Source of the DNA: Saccharina japonica
Taxonomy: Eukaryota; Sar; Phaeophyceae; Laminariales; Laminariaceae
Direction: 5' to 3'
DNA: 64,000 nt
NCBI GenBank assembly: GCA_008828725.1
Contig: MEHQ01001059.1
Coordinates: forward strand, 196,626-260,625
The stretch's first letter is position 1. Each line of letters starts with the position of its first letter. Of this stretch, positions 1-18,678 are shown piece after piece. The position numbers and the translations under genes were made by a program. The notes beneath the pieces are model-generated. The model was not told the origin of the DNA, did not search any database, and saw only the letters and a program-made list of their open reading frames with translations.

Positions 1-2614
1 ATACAACAGGTAGACAACATAACATGGGAGCACAACGTTACAATTCCGCAGCATAAGCACCAGCAGCTAACACCGTGCGTGTGTGACACGCACATGTGCG
101 ATGTACTGCTGTGGCCAGCTGTGATGATCGGAGCCTGCGGTATGTACTCCACCATCTACATTTCTGTTCTGCTGCTGCTGCTGCTGTGTGTGAAAGATTC
201 GAAGTCACTCTGGCCGAAATTATAAGGACTAACTTAATTGAGTTTTAGTATATAAACTGTTATTATTTTCCCGATTTGTTTCGTGTTTCTTCCCTGAATC
301 TCACCGCAGGAATCCGATGAGAGACTTCAGATAACATCAGACAACATGCAAATTTAGCAACACAAACAACGTCACAACACCGCCTATACAGCATGAGCAT
401 CACAAGCAGCAGCGGGCTACACCACGCGGCGAGTGGCAGGTCCACCATGTACTGCTGTGGTTATTCATAGTTGCTTTATCAGAGGCTTGCATCCGTCAAT
501 GAGTCATCACCAATTTCCACCTTCTCTCGTCTCTGCTGCTGTGCTATGTATGAGGTGTATCGTATGTATGTACGGCGCGTTGTGCATCTATCTGTCGTGT
601 GCCGTAAAAAATAATGCATGGTACTAATTTGGATATTTTGTACATTGCTCTGCGTGAGGCCCTGTTTTTTTTCGGTCGTGCGTTTTTTTGTGAGTTTCTT
701 GCCTGGAGCACCGGGAGCACACAAGGACAGCAGCAGCACCGCAGAGAGGCAGCTGCAGTACAATCTCAAGGTTACAAACCTGCCGCCCAGCAGCAGCAGT
801 AGGCATTGCACCATGCATGCGCATGCAGCAGATCGGTGCTGCACCGTGGCTAGTTGCTTTTGTCGGACCCTGCGATCTTACTAATCGTGGTACATGCAGA
901 TCGATGCTCATGTACGAAACTCTCCGCTGTCCGGAAATTTAATCATCGTTTGTTCATTGAAAATATATATTAAATGTCCTTACATTTCCAGACAGAGTGG
1001 TACTACACGGCTGTGCGCCTTGGACACAGATCTATCTGTGTTGTGCTCTGTGTTTTTGCTACAAGTAGTTGCTTTCGTAGGAGCCAGCAATCCGCCACAA
1101 AACCACACCACCATCACCTCTCTGCTGCTTGCTGCTGCTGTTGATGGTTTCCATGTGTCATGCGTGTGCTCTGCATGCCGACGGATGCGACGATACCACA
1201 CACAGCTGTCTTCGGGCGGTCTGACACAAAAAACGAGCAATAATATTTATTTCTGGCAAGTAATCACGTAATATGTTGAGTCCAACGTCCTGACGTGAAA
1301 TTGATACGTGAGTTCAAACCCCGGACACGTAGTCTGTTTCCTTTTTTTTTTTGGCATGCAGGTACGAGGGTACGAGTACACAGTACGAGTACGTAGGCTG
1401 TATGTTGTTTTTTTTGCTGCAATTTTTCCAGAGCTTTATCCCCGCTGTTGATGTTGCTGTAGTGCTGTGGCTAGCTGTGTCTATCGGAGCCTACCGTCCA
1501 TAATCCACACAATATATCTACTCTTTTCTGTTCTTCTGCTGCTGAGTGTGTAACAGAGCCACGCCCACTCTGACCGAAAATGAGTGACCGCTTTTGAATA
1601 CGACGATACATCACACAACATGCAACGAACACAAGCAACGCCACAGCCCCGGCTAGAGCGGATCCACCGTATACTGCTGTGCCTATTAATTAGTGGTTGC
1701 TACAAAACGCGAACAACTAACGGCTAAAAAAAAACGAGTACGAGTACAAGTAAAAAATTTCCTCCGTTTTCAGGCTAGTCCTGCCGACGACGCCAAATGT
1801 AAGGAAGCTAGGTATAAGAGGACAGGGTATCCCTAGCCAGGTCAGCCTATGAACGGGTACTCGTTGGTACCGACGTGTGTTGTTTGCTTAGAGATAGAAG
1901 AGGAGCAGCTTAATTCCGTTATCCGTGATGAACGACTGAGAAGGCCGGTGAGATGGCTAAAAGCCATCGGGAACCATCCCCGGTTCCCACCTAAGATACC
2001 GCCTTCCAAGTACTACCAATACGATTCTTATACCTGATACCAGGTATTTACCAAACGTTTCCACATCATACCAGCAGTACCATAACATTGCTTCATCGCA
2101 GCAGGCTTGCATCCGTCATCAGGCACCACCATCTCTCTCTCTCTTCTGCTGCTGTTGTTGCTTGCTGCTGTGCTTGCATCATGTATGTGCGGCCTATCGT
2201 GTGTCTGACGTGGGCCGCGACAAATAATCGTGTAGTACAGGAAAATGTATCTTTGAAAGTATAGGCAAACGGTCACCATGCACGATTTTATGCTTCAAGG
2301 CTTGAGTTCGATCCTTGGCGATGACTCTGGATACTTTTTTTTTTTTTTTTTGTGTTGTACGTAACCCAGACCCCCATAATATAAGACAGGAAGCACACAC
2401 AAACTAAGTGGATTTCTTAGGCAGATATACAACATGATATGCGTATGATACAATATCGCATGCTGTTGTTTTGATATTAATAGTAGGTTTTCGATTCGCC
2501 CTTGCGCCACTCCCCTAGGCACGTCCCGGAGGGGAACCTTGTATATACTTATATTTACAAGTTCGGATAAGGTCTCGCCAGCAGGGCAGACACACTCCAG
2601 CTGTCGGTAAACTA
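1..2614. other. Gene-free repeat remnants at the left edge
   Basis: I see no convincing exon here. The stretch is built from diverged copies of the same pieces: a CTGTGG-CAGCTGTG and ATCGGAGCCT module near 110-140 recurs near 1455-1490, and a GGCTTGCATCCGTCA module near 484-500 recurs near 2103-2118, each followed by CTGCTGCTG-rich sequence. The open frame at 1849-2037 is short and unrecognised. Runs of GTACGAGTAC lie near 1365-1395 and 1735-1755. Probably old transposable-element debris; no terminal structure could be defined. Confidence 0.5.
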
Positions 2615-2890
2615 ATAGGGCTGGGCACTGGCTGACTCATCAGTAGCGATGTATACTGTCGTCAAAATCAACCAGTAAACTGGATTGCAGCAGTAAATTG
2701 ACTCTCCTTTCTTCTCTCTCCTTCCGAAACGCATTTGGTGGGTTTCCGCACTATAATATAGCGTGTTTCTTGGACGTAAATGATAAAAAAAAAACTACTG
2801 GCGAATATACTGGCCGGGTAAATCAGTAGATTACTACTGCCAGTAGATTTACTACTGCCAGTACATACTAGTGCCAGTGCCCAGCCCTAT
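2615..2890. mobile_element. 276-bp TIR element with TA target site (MITE-like)
   Basis: The first 18 bases (ATAGGGCTGGGCACTGGC) are an exact inverted match to the last 18. A TA dinucleotide bounds GGGCTGG on both sides, as expected of Tc1/mariner-type insertions. There is no coding capacity. The interior repeats the word CAGTAGATT/ACTACTGCCAGTA several times next to the right end. Classing it as a MITE is an inference from structure; no autonomous relative is visible here. Confidence 0.7.
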
Positions 2891-3014
2891 AAAATAGTGC
2901 ATCATACGTAGAATGATGCCGAGGTTTAAATACAGCGACTAAAAGGGGGACGCCAAGACCATTAACTAACTTTCTTAGGGCTACATACACAGGCACTGGT
3001 AGCCCTGTACAGTA

Positions 3015-3177
3015 CAGGACACCTAATAAGAAACAGAAAATCTGGCCCAGGCTGGATTTCTTATTCGAGAGAGGGTGCTTTCTACACTAATTTCAAGATA
3101 ACGACTCCTGAATTTATCATTTTCCTCGAAATATCAGCCTGGCATTCTTATTAGCCTGTTTCTTAATAGATGTCCTG
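3015..3177 (-). mobile_element. GGACACC-TIR MITE, copy 1
   Basis: A short non-coding element bounded by CAGGACACCTAATAAGAAAC on the left and the diverged inverse of it on the right, with TA at the left boundary. Two relatives in the opposite orientation lie at 60047-60216 and 61715-61899. All three share a body with CCAGGCTGGATTTCTTA and a GTGCTTTCTACACTAATTT-like segment. Three copies with shared ends and body make this a real dispersed family. Confidence 0.75.
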
Positions 3178-3374
3178 GACTGTATACAACCAGTAGAAGG
3201 CTTCCTGGCTGCTGTCAGCAGGCAGGAACCTGGACCCGACCAGCGTTTTGGTCATCGCCCTTCCCCGGGATGGCGAGGGGGGGGGGCGCCCCCCGGAGGC
3301 GCCCCCGGAGAGCCCGGCTGGAGGCACCCTGCCGGTAGCACCCTTCTTTACGCGATATCGCTTCACTACGAAGA

Positions 3375-3600
3375 GCTTCGACGGGACGGGACGGTAATTT
3401 TCAACGGGAGCGATTTTCTTGACGGGACGGGACGGTAAAGTTCAACGGGGCAGATTTCGATGACGGGACGGGACGGTAAAGTTCAACGGTTGGAGATTTG
3501 TCGGCGGGACGGGACGGGACGGGATTTGACGGGACGACGGGAACAGTTTAACGACGGTTTAACCGTCCCGTCCCGCCGTTACCGTCGTTACCGTCCCGCC
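3375..3600. repeat. GACGG-rich tandem and foldback repeat
   Basis: About four degenerate units of GACGGGACGGGACGGTAAAG followed by TTCAACGG are followed by the inverse sequence (ACCGTCCCGTCCCGCC). A transcript or single strand could fold into a GC-rich hairpin. It resembles in design, but not in exact sequence, the CGGGT foldback at 62060-62179. Confidence 0.6.
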
Positions 3601-3800
3601 AAAATACCGTGATAAGCCTTGAAAAAAACGTAGATTTTGGGCCGTATCTTAAATCTTGAAGGCAATGTTTGGGTCAGGGGAACAAGATGAACTCACACAC
3701 AGGAGAAAAAATCGAAAATGCAAACAAAAAGGTCGGAAGCTGCTGTTCTCTGTACTGCTGTTTTATATCTCTTGTCTCATGTCAGTACCTTTGTCGCAAT

Positions 3801-5074
3801 CTACGTACGTATGGTATGATGAGAGGGGTGACGGACGCCCTGAGCATCCGTGATGTTGACATCGGCGCCTCGGCACAACAGTGCAGCTACGCGTACGCGG
3901 GGTACGTTGACCCGGTGGACCGCCTCGAGCAAGCTCAAGCTCATCGTGCTTGCAATGAGGAATCAGGAACCTCTCTCTCTCTCTACTTCCAATTGGTTTC
4001 CACGTGGTCTCCTCGGTTTGGCCGAGTGGGACGGGGCACCCACCTTTCGATGGGTGTCCGTTGTAGTATGAGGCGTTTTCGTGGGAAGTATTATACGTAC
4101 GTTGCCAATGTCCTGGGAATCCTGGCACCTCCCTCGGCCAGGAGATACGTATGTACTGCCAGGACCAGTGTACTTCCAGTAAATACTGGCCCAGTATCGA
4201 GCCCTACGACTCGTACGTAAGCCATCTACTTTACCCGGTAAGCCTGCTTTGAACTGCTCCAACTGCAGCTGTACGTACTCCTGAGTAGTCTGTGCGCAGG
4301 ATACAAGATACCTGTTACGTAGTACGGAAGGAGGCACACTGAGCGCACAGGGCACGAGACACTGGACTGCCTCGCCTCAACGGCTGTCGTTCAGAAACAA
4401 GTACATGACCTAAACGACAATTCCACTTGCGGGCACAGCAAGCAGTAGTAGTACTGCTGTACGAGACACGGTGCGGTACCCTGAGGAGGGTCGCTAGGTG
4501 CGATACGCTGGGGAGGGCCGCGACATCATGCCGGAAACAAGCACGCAACGTGCACAAGTCACGGGTGCGGGTGCCATCAGAAGGGAGCCGTACGCCTTAT
4601 GTGCAGCAGCAGCATTGTACGAGTATACAACAATGGCAAGGGATGCGGGAACGTGCCATTCTGCTTGCTGCAATGTGATGCCGAGCGTCTACAAGTACGA
4701 GTAGACCGGATATCGTACCCGCTACGTACGTACACACGGAGATTTCACTGCGCGCAAACTGCTGTACCTGCTGGTTTGAAGGTGACATTGTACTGCACTC
4801 CATCGCGTACCAGGTCTGGTGCAGTGCTACAGCTACACAGTACTGCTGCAGCTGCCAAGAGCCAGGACTGCAGGCAGAAGAGGTGCCGACCCTCAACAAG
4901 TATAACCGCGGACCCGACGAATACCTCGAGCGCACACGCCACGCCAGGGCAGCGGTCTGTACCGTCCGCACTCACCTTTAGCAGAGGCGGAGCAGCCCTT
5001 TTGGCATTCTTCGCCCTTGAGGACGGTTTGCCCTTGGTCGTGGATGGATTTTTCTTCGTCACGCTGCTCACCAT
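3801..5074 (-). CDS. Tentative multi-exon gene with an ankyrin-like repeat (partial)
   Basis: Three minus-strand pieces look like exons. The first, 4976-5074, starts with ATG, encodes a Lys/Ser/Thr-rich 33-residue basic N-terminus and ends at a good donor (AAG|GTGAGT). The second, 4235-4289, follows CTGCGCACAG and encodes TTQEYVQLQLEQFKAG before a GGTAAAG donor. The third open stretch, 3801-3944, encodes LLCRGADVNITDAQG, which matches the consensus end of one ankyrin repeat and the start of the next (GADVN-x-x-D-x-x-G). Phases between pieces 2 and 3 do not join directly, so at least one exon or boundary is missing, and the 3' end is undefined. Ankyrin repeats bind proteins; no partner can be inferred. 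The ankyrin match is what I trust most; the linkage to the first exon is weak. Confidence 0.35.
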
Positions 5075-6050
5075 GGCGGGGACAGCACTGTTTTCTCGCT
5101 TGCACTATAAACAGTTTCGAAAAGGGAGGGAATCCTCCTCGGCGTTGCAAGGTAGCAAGTAAAGGCCCTGCTTCTCGCCCGCGGCTGCTTGTTGAAGGGT
5201 TTCATAAAGATTTCGAAGGCATACTTCCAGTTTTTCCTTTTGTTCCGGTTCGTGGAATGAAAAGATGGGCCGCATTCCAATCATGCCGCACGCTGAGCCG
5301 CCCGCGCCTCAGGTCGCGGCTTGCTTGCCATGCCTGCCCTCTTGCCCTACGTAGCCACACCCTTGAACACGATGTATATATCCCAGCCTTCCCCTTTGCC
5401 GCCTTTGGGCAGCGACGATTGCGCCACTCATCAAGCAAGAAATTCGTTCGACTCGTCTGCGGTCTACGAGGGCGCCCCTCCGATCGCCTCAGGCCGTCTT
5501 TTTGAAGCCAAAGCGGTTAACCTTATGCCAAGGCCGAAGACGAGCCTTGGCACGTCTCGCTGTTACCCGGGGCTTACGTCGCCCTCGGCATCGCCCTCCA
5601 TGATGGGTGGTTGTCAACCGGCGCCGAGGTAAGGCCGGCGGTGTTTCAGGTACAACACGAGTGTGTATGCATCTGCGAAAACTAAGGCAAACAGCTGCGA
5701 CCTTGACCTTGATTGGTGAGCATAAGTTTGGAAGAAGCAATTATTATGTTCGTTGAACCAAACGTATGAGCCAGCCCCTCTGCGTAAGTACTCGAACGAG
5801 TGTCAGTACGACTCGTCACTTATACTCGTACGCGTGGACCCGTAGCTTTTATAACAGCTCCGGTAGGTCAACTGCTAGAGCATCAAGCGCTCCCCTGTAC
5901 TCGCTTCTATATAACAAGCTTGTTTGTACGTTTTTGGTGTGCCTGCCACGGACGCAAAGCACAGTCACGACCAGGAGATGGGGAACACACCCGCAAGCGA
6001 GAGGGTCGGCGGCGGGCGCGGTGAACCCGGTCGGAACAGGAAGCCGGCCG
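5075..6050. other. Region upstream of the coiled-coil gene; no certain gene
   Basis: A small minus-strand frame at 5105-5284 encodes 59 residues with a helical, charged stretch (EPEQKEKLEVCLRNLYETLQ) and could be an exon or a retroelement remnant. The minus-strand frames between 5290 and 5640 are Arg-rich and shift among frames. I recognise no family and would not call a gene. Confidence 0.3.
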
Positions 6051-6057
6051 TATATAA
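6051..6057 (+). promoter_or_regulatory. TATA box of the coiled-coil gene
   Basis: TATATAA lies 59 bases before the chosen ATG at 6116, embedded in otherwise GC-rich sequence (CCGGCCG before it, GGCCCTGCGCGCG after it). The spacing leaves room for transcription to begin around 6080-6090 with a short 5' leader. It also supports 6116 rather than the upstream in-frame ATGs as the start. Confidence 0.6.
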
Positions 6058-6115
6058 ATGGCCCTGCGCGCGAGAAGGGCCAACGAATTCCGCCAGCACA
6101 ATTTCTTCGACCGAC

Positions 6116-11953
<5,838 letters not shown>

Positions 11954-12004
11954 TGTGAGCGGCTACGTAGTAGGTAGTGGAAACGGCGCGGTGCACCACA
12001 GAGC

Positions 12005-12093
12005 GGGGGGGGAGGGGGGGGGGGGGACTCATTTGTTGCTTTTGCTTAGTCATCTTGACATGCACCACGCATCCCTTTCGAGACGGGAGCACG
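12005..12093 (+). repeat. Family C repeat (short form) after a G tract
   Basis: GGGGGGACTCATTTGTTGCT followed by a variant of GACCATTGACCACGCATCCCTTTCGAGACGG, starting about 50 bases after the stop codon of the coiled-coil gene and so probably within its 3' untranslated region. Other short copies are at 22104-22182, 23172-23233, 41779-41860, 49707-49769 and 52843-52916. The short form can be aligned word by word with the long form (for example 49265-49472), so both belong to one family. Confidence 0.7.
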
Positions 12094-15000
12094 TTCCTGC
12101 GGAGGGGTGGGCGGGGGGGGGGGTTGCAGCGATGGTGACGGTCAAGGTGTGACGATTAGAAACTGTGGACAGGATTTCTCTTCATACACAGTTGGGATAC
12201 GTATCCCCGTACTAGTAATGCAAGATGTTAAGGGGTTTTTTCGCGCACATGAGAGTGTACCTGGCTGCCTAATTTCAGACGCGGGTTCTCCCTCCTTGTG
12301 CCTCGTGTATCGCGACAGCAGTGCGACAATAGTTATGCCACCGTTTGCTGAGAATTTCAAGGTGCTTCAATAGTAAATCCGTGCTATTGAGAGTACATGC
12401 TCTTACTATTATAGACGGCTATATCAGTACCGATCATCGACTTGGTCAGGCTATCATACCGTGGCTACTGCTGTAGCGAAGCACCTATCACCAACTCCCA
12501 GTGAAAGGCACCAAATGACTACAAAGAAGGTAAACCGAGCTACGGTGTCACCCGTCGTCTAGGTCGTCGCCGCCCGCCGCTCTAGTAGCCTCAGTGCGGT
12601 GTCGGGCTTGCTGCTGTCTTGTCGGCCGTGGGTGTCAGTGTCGCAGGCGATGCCGTTCTGGTTAAGACGCGAGACTACACGAAATGAACGAGGCAGGCGT
12701 TTTATCAGGCTGTTTGCCGGTGACGTGCTCGTAACGTGGTGCAGAGCATCAAGTCTGGGCATCAAGTTGGTCCTCGCACAATTCCGAGGTGATGCCCGAT
12801 GATCGTACGTATCCAAGGTTCTCCCCTGGAGGCGGTAGGGGATACCAGGTAGTGGGTAATTGGTTGGGTTTCTACTCACGACGTGGTGCCAGTCAGTGGT
12901 ATATCTTCAAAACGAAGTCGAACGCTACCGTGCTACACAGTAGTTACCGTGCCTACACAGTATATACAACGAACGGGTAAAGTATCACGCATTCACGGCA
13001 TCGCCCAGGCAGGGGCGTATCGCTACCATCATTGCCGTAGCTTCGTGCACCGCCACAAGGGTCTGTGGCTCTCTTGCACATATGGTATCACCCCCCTCTC
13101 CTCCAGCGCCGCCCGGGCGGTACCACTCCGTCATGGTTGAACGTCGAAGTTTTGCTGCAGGCGCGGACAGACAACACGACAACACGTATACTGGACTTGT
13201 CACTGTCGTAGTGGGCGGTACAGGGGCGAACAGTCGGATGCAAGCAGCTCGGAGGGGGCTTTCCGATTTCACCACCTCATCGTTAAATCGCGCGCGGAGG
13301 GGGGTGTGTGAACTGGCGGCGTCCGATGGATGGTCATGATATTTACATCTCGACATGAGTCATCCCTTTTGCAGTGCGGTAGGGCCGCTGCAGTGCGTTA
13401 ACGGGGGGGGGGGTACGTTTTGAGGCCAAAATGTTAGGGGACTGTCGGGGCTCCTTAACCAAGTTTTGTTTCAATCAACCTAAAAGGGGTCGACTACAGA
13501 GGGCCGACAAGTCCACGACATGACACACTGCCAAAGTGTGGCATGAAGAATCTGCGTTCTGCAGATGGACCAAATCGGTACACAAATAAGAAAGTGTATT
13601 GAGCGAAAGCTTTTTTACCCAGATCTCCAAAAGGATCTAAAAAACAAAAAACAAATGTGTTTTTTAACGATTTTATTCGTTACCTTTTTATTTATTCGTT
13701 ACATGATTTCTGCTGTGGGTTTTCCGTCCGGTTGCGAGCTTGACATTTGTTTTGTAAAAAACAAAAAAAGTTTGTTTTTAGATGAAAGGTACTATTGTAC
13801 AGTAGATCTCCTCATCATGTTAACAGCCTGATAAAAAAAAGAGGTTACCATCTTTTCTTCGTACTGCTGTGCGGTATGACCCAACCTATCCCATACCTGG
13901 CATGTGCTCGCGTCCCGACCAAACAAAGGTGATGTTAGTTCTACAAAAGTTATGTACAGCGACTACTGTACGTAAACACAAGGGATCTTACTGCAACTTA
14001 CCTTTTTCATCTTCAACAATCTTCACTGTAGATCTGCTGCAACGTGTAGTAAAGATACTGCTGCTGCAGTTCAAATTAATTGATGGTGTTTTTTACTTAC
14101 TTCAACAATATCGCAACGTGCACGTATAGGTTCAACCGCTCAGTGCCGCGTACCCACCGCCAGAGACTTGCCATTCGACATCGTATGCTGACTTTAGTTG
14201 TAGACGTCGTTATACTTATGGTCGCATGATCTGTGTTCCATGATCCATGATCCATGCTTCTACGGAATGTCCAAATGACACGTATGTACTCGTACATACA
14301 TACATGTCATGTAGGACCAACGTTGACCGACGCTACGGCAGTAACTGTTGCCGAAGATGCGGTATATCATATTCGATAAAAAAAAACTCTTAGGAAGCAG
14401 CCAGGCGTCCCCCCCCCCCCCCCTCCTGCCATCTATATATCTGGCCATCTATATCATCTATATTCTTCTCCCTCTTTCGTGAAATTAATTAATTATTATT
14501 CCACACATACACACTCACAATAACAATTTAATTTTTAATTTTGTAACTGTACACTGTAGATCATGAAAAAATATAATTATTATTCCACACGCTGTATGCT
14601 GCAATTTTGTAGGGGGGGGGGTATCATACGTAGCACGATACGTATACTGCTGTTACATTGGGATATGGTGCTGTTGCGCTTCTTACTGTACGGTACTACT
14701 GTACAGTAGTAGTAGAGTACTTCAGCATCACTTCAGTACACTACTCGTATACTGCAGTAGTAGTACCATTTGGGATTCAGTGCGAACTGCACGTACAACA
14801 AGGATACAGCCGCCAGTGGTCGCATGGCCCTGAAATACTCTTACCTGGTACTAGTATTGGCGTGAACCATCTATCTGGTGAGACCAGAGTTCATACCGAT
14901 GTGTTGTTCCTACGTAGGTAAATGCAAGCCCCGTATACGAATACCGCAGTGTGAAGTGATTTCAGGTGAAAATAAAGGGAGATAAGATACAGAAGTACAC

Positions 15001-15364
15001 GAACTGCTACTACTGTAACAAAACCATACATCGTACATCCCAGACACAACAAATACCCAAGTACGCGCTGCATGACCTATTTGACAATAATAGCAGCAAA
15101 AAAAAACATACTCCGTGAATCTCCTTCGACAAGTTCAGCCGTATCATCGTGCACGATGCCCATTCGAGTGCAGCTGGCATAACTCGCATATTATCTACGG
15201 CTGACTTACTGTAATAATTTGCATATATACGGCTGACAGAACAGCCACAAGATCACTTCTGTTTAATTGCAATTACACACGTCGGCGGCTGTCGTTATGC
15301 TTCTCTGCAAAACAGGCAAACCGAGTTGTATTTTAATAATTCTATGCAGTTCGCCCGGGTACAA
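12094..15364. other. Unassigned, mostly AT-rich spacer
   Basis: No supportable gene. Frames at 12559-12879, 12985-13356 and 13082-13339 overlap on opposite strands, and none resembles a known family. AT-rich stretches occupy 13560-13830 and 14470-14600. G or C homopolymers occur at 12114-12122, 13404-13412, 14411-14423 and 14612-14621. Confidence 0.5.
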
Positions 15365-16083
15365 CCTCTAGGACGGACAGTGGACAAACACGGCGTATCA
15401 AACCCGGTCATGAAAATGCAAATCCCCAGTATACATAAAATAGCACCAAATACAATAAACAACACTGAACATTCACAGCGCACGAAAACACAGCGTCGAT
15501 CGAGCACCGTCGAGCAAGACACCTGCAACTGCCAATGAAAATCGGTGGTAGAACAGGCGCACAGGATTTACCGCAAACATTCGACGTACGTACGTATGTA
15601 TATCCCGAAAACGATTACCACCTGAAACGCCTGAAATGTCACAAACAAAAGAGGTCGTAACCGTTTCTGTCCACCGGCACAAACAGTGGGTATACATGCT
15701 ATACTCTATGTAAAACCAACGGCCTGCAACCGCTAGGACGGACAGTGGACAAACACGGCACATCAAACCCGGTCATGAAAATGCAAATCCTCACTATACA
15801 TAAAATAGCACCAAATACAATAAACAACACTGAACATTCACAGCGCACGAAAACGCAGCGTCGATCGAGTACCACCGTCGAGCAAGACACCTGCAACTGC
15901 CAATGAAAATCGGTGGTAGAACAGGCGCACACGATTTACCGCAAACATTTGACGTACGTACGTATGTATATATATCCCGAAAACGATTACCACCTGAAAC
16001 GCCTGAAATGTCACAAACAAAAGAGGTCGTAACCGTTTCTGTCCACCGGCACAAACAGTGGGTATACATGCTATACTCTATGT
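15365..16083 (+). repeat. Direct tandem duplication of about 0.36 kb
   Basis: The block starting GGACGGACAGTGGACAAACA at about 15371 and ending CATGCTATACTCTATGTA at about 15712 recurs from about 15736 to 16083 with only scattered differences, such as an extra TA pair in the TATGTATA run and an extra ACC before GTCGAGCAAG. Both copies contain CGTACGTACGTATGTAT. No coding content is recognised. The low divergence suggests a recent duplication. Confidence 0.85.
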
Positions 16084-17349
16084 AGGTCTGATTTCATATA
16101 TGCCATTTATGTACGCTATGAAGTGGTGAGAACGGTGAGTGGTTGTGTTGGTGGAGGGTGAGATAGTTGGCTCGAGCAAAAAAAGAACAGCAGCAGCACC
16201 ACCAGGCAGGGCTTCCCACGGGGTGGGTAGGAGCGGTGGTGAGTGGTTGTTGTGAGGGTGAGATCGTTGGCCTAATAAAAAAAGGAACAGCACCAGGGCT
16301 TCCCACGTGATATACCCCACCGTAGTACTACAGTAGCCTGACCCGACGCCGCTTAACTTCACAGAGCGGACGGGATGTGGTGCGATCGACGTGGTATGGC
16401 CGTTCCTGATGATGTTGTGCTTTGTCGCCCATCTATAGGCTGAGAATTCACACAGGGGGTCGCTTTTCGGGCCATTGTTTTTTAGAGGCTCTGGCTATCG
16501 AAGATACATGTCTTTGTACCGGTTCTTTTTGGAGTCTCACGCTTTTGTGTGTTAGTAGTAGTAGTGGTAGTAGTAGTGGTAGTAGTGTAGTAGTAGTAGT
16601 AGTAGTAGTAGTAGGAGCAGTGTCTGGTTGGCGGAGGCAGGTGCTCTTGTCATGTATAACGATTTCAGCAGCAAGCAGCAATGCCCTGCAACCAACCGTA
16701 TCTAAATTTACCCGCCGCAAGATCCATATATATATCTAAATAATGCGCCTCAGGAGCAAAAGCCCTCCAGCGGTATTTACCCGCCGCAGTATCCATATGA
16801 TATCCACCTTCACTACTACTGTAGTACTATAATAGTACTGTAGTAGCAGCAGTGGTCGGCTCGTGGAGGCAGGTAGGTGCTCTTGGCATGTATAACGATC
16901 TCAGCAGCAAGCAGCAACGGCCTGCAACCAACCGTATCTAAATCTACCCGCCGCAAGATCTATATCCAAAACAAATGCGCGATGATCCCAGCAGCAAGGT
17001 ATTACTATTATTGATAGCAGTATCCTGCAACCTACCTACCCGCCGCAAGAGCCCCTACACAGCAGGAAACCCGGGCGTCCCCTGGTTTCTGTCCACCGGG
17101 CCAAACAGTGGGTATGTATGCTATACTATGTGTAGGTATGATTTGTATGCCATGTATATGCTACGTATGAAGTGGTGGGGGCGGTGAGTGGTTGTGTTGG
17201 TGGAGAGTGAGATCGTTGGCTTGAGCAAAAAAAGAACAGCAGCAGCAGCACCAGGGCTTTTCCCACGGGGTCGGTAGGAGCGGTGGTGAGTGGTTGTGAG
17301 GGTGAGATCGTCGGCGTAATAAAAAAAAGAAACAGCACCAAGGCTTCCC

Positions 17350-17405
<56 letters not shown>

Positions 17406-18634
17406 ATAGTAGTAGTAGTAGTAGTAGTACAGCAGTAGTAGTAGTAGTAGCAGCAGCAGCAGTGGTTGGCTCGTGGAGGCAGGCAGGTGCTCTTGGCATG
17501 TATAACGATCTCAGCAGCAAGCAGCAGCGACCTGCAACCAACCGTATCTAAATCTACCCGCCGCAAGATCTATATCCATAACAAATGCGCGATGATCCCA
17601 GCAGCAAGGTATTACTATTGATAGCAGTATCCTGCAACCTACCTACCCGCTGCAAGAGCCCCTACACAGCAGGAAACCGGGGCGTCCCCTGGTTTCTGTC
17701 CACCGGGCCAAACAGTGGGTATGTATGCTATACTCTATGTAGGTATGATTTGTATGCCATGTATGCTATGAAGTGGTGGGGGCGGTGAGTGGTTGTGATG
17801 GTGGAGAGTGAGATCGTTGGCTTGAGCAAAAAAAGAACAGCAGCAGCAGCAGCACCAGGGCTTCCCACGGGGTCGGTAGGAGCGGTGGTGAGAGTGGTTG
17901 TTGTGAGGGTGAGATCGTTGGCTTCATAAAAAAAAGGAACAGCACCAGGGCTTCCCACGTGGTCCCCCACCGTAGTACTAGCCTGGCCCGACGCCGCTTA
18001 ACTTCACAGAGCGGACGGGATGTGGTGCGATCGACGTGGTATGGCCGTTCCTGGGACAACTGCACTTTGTCGCCCATCTATAGGCTGAGAATTCACACAG
18101 GGGGTCGCTTTTCGGGCCATTGTTTTTTTGTAGAGGCTCAGAAGAGGGGCGAGTGGCTATCTACATGTCTTTGTACCCCGTTTCTTTGGAGTCTCACGCT
18201 TTGTGGTGTTTTTCGGTCTGACGCATGCTACGATAGAGGTGCACCATGTTTTTTCTGAGCTCCTCACTTAAGAAGCGCCATACCTCACCGAAAAAATGAT
18301 TTCGGAGGAAAAATTATCTGCTGCCAGATGAGAAAAATATCATGACCGAAGAAAATTCTTGAACATATTTCGTCACAAGGATGAAAATCCGACGAATTTG
18401 GGTTAAAGGAGCCCGATCGTTCAGAAAACAATTCAGCCAAAAAGTGCTACCTCTACCGTAGCACGCGTCGTCTGTTGGTATGGCACGGCCACATGGACCA
18501 ACAAACAAGAAGAAGTGATCGTTCGTGAGGTACAGAGCCCACAACCCCAAACGTCCCGGCGCGTCATGAGAAAGGCTCCCCTACTACCAGCACTAGGCAG
18601 CCGTAGTAGTAGTAGTAGTAGTAGTGGTAGTAGC

Positions 18635-18678
<44 letters not shown>

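Noticed and set aside
1300..1325. B-box-like GTTCAAACCCCGG as a tRNA gene
   Set aside because: No A box or pairing arms at the right distance upstream.
12985..13356. Overlapping open frames on both strands near 13.1 kb
   Set aside because: Both are short, unrecognised, and lack splice partners; neither can be preferred.
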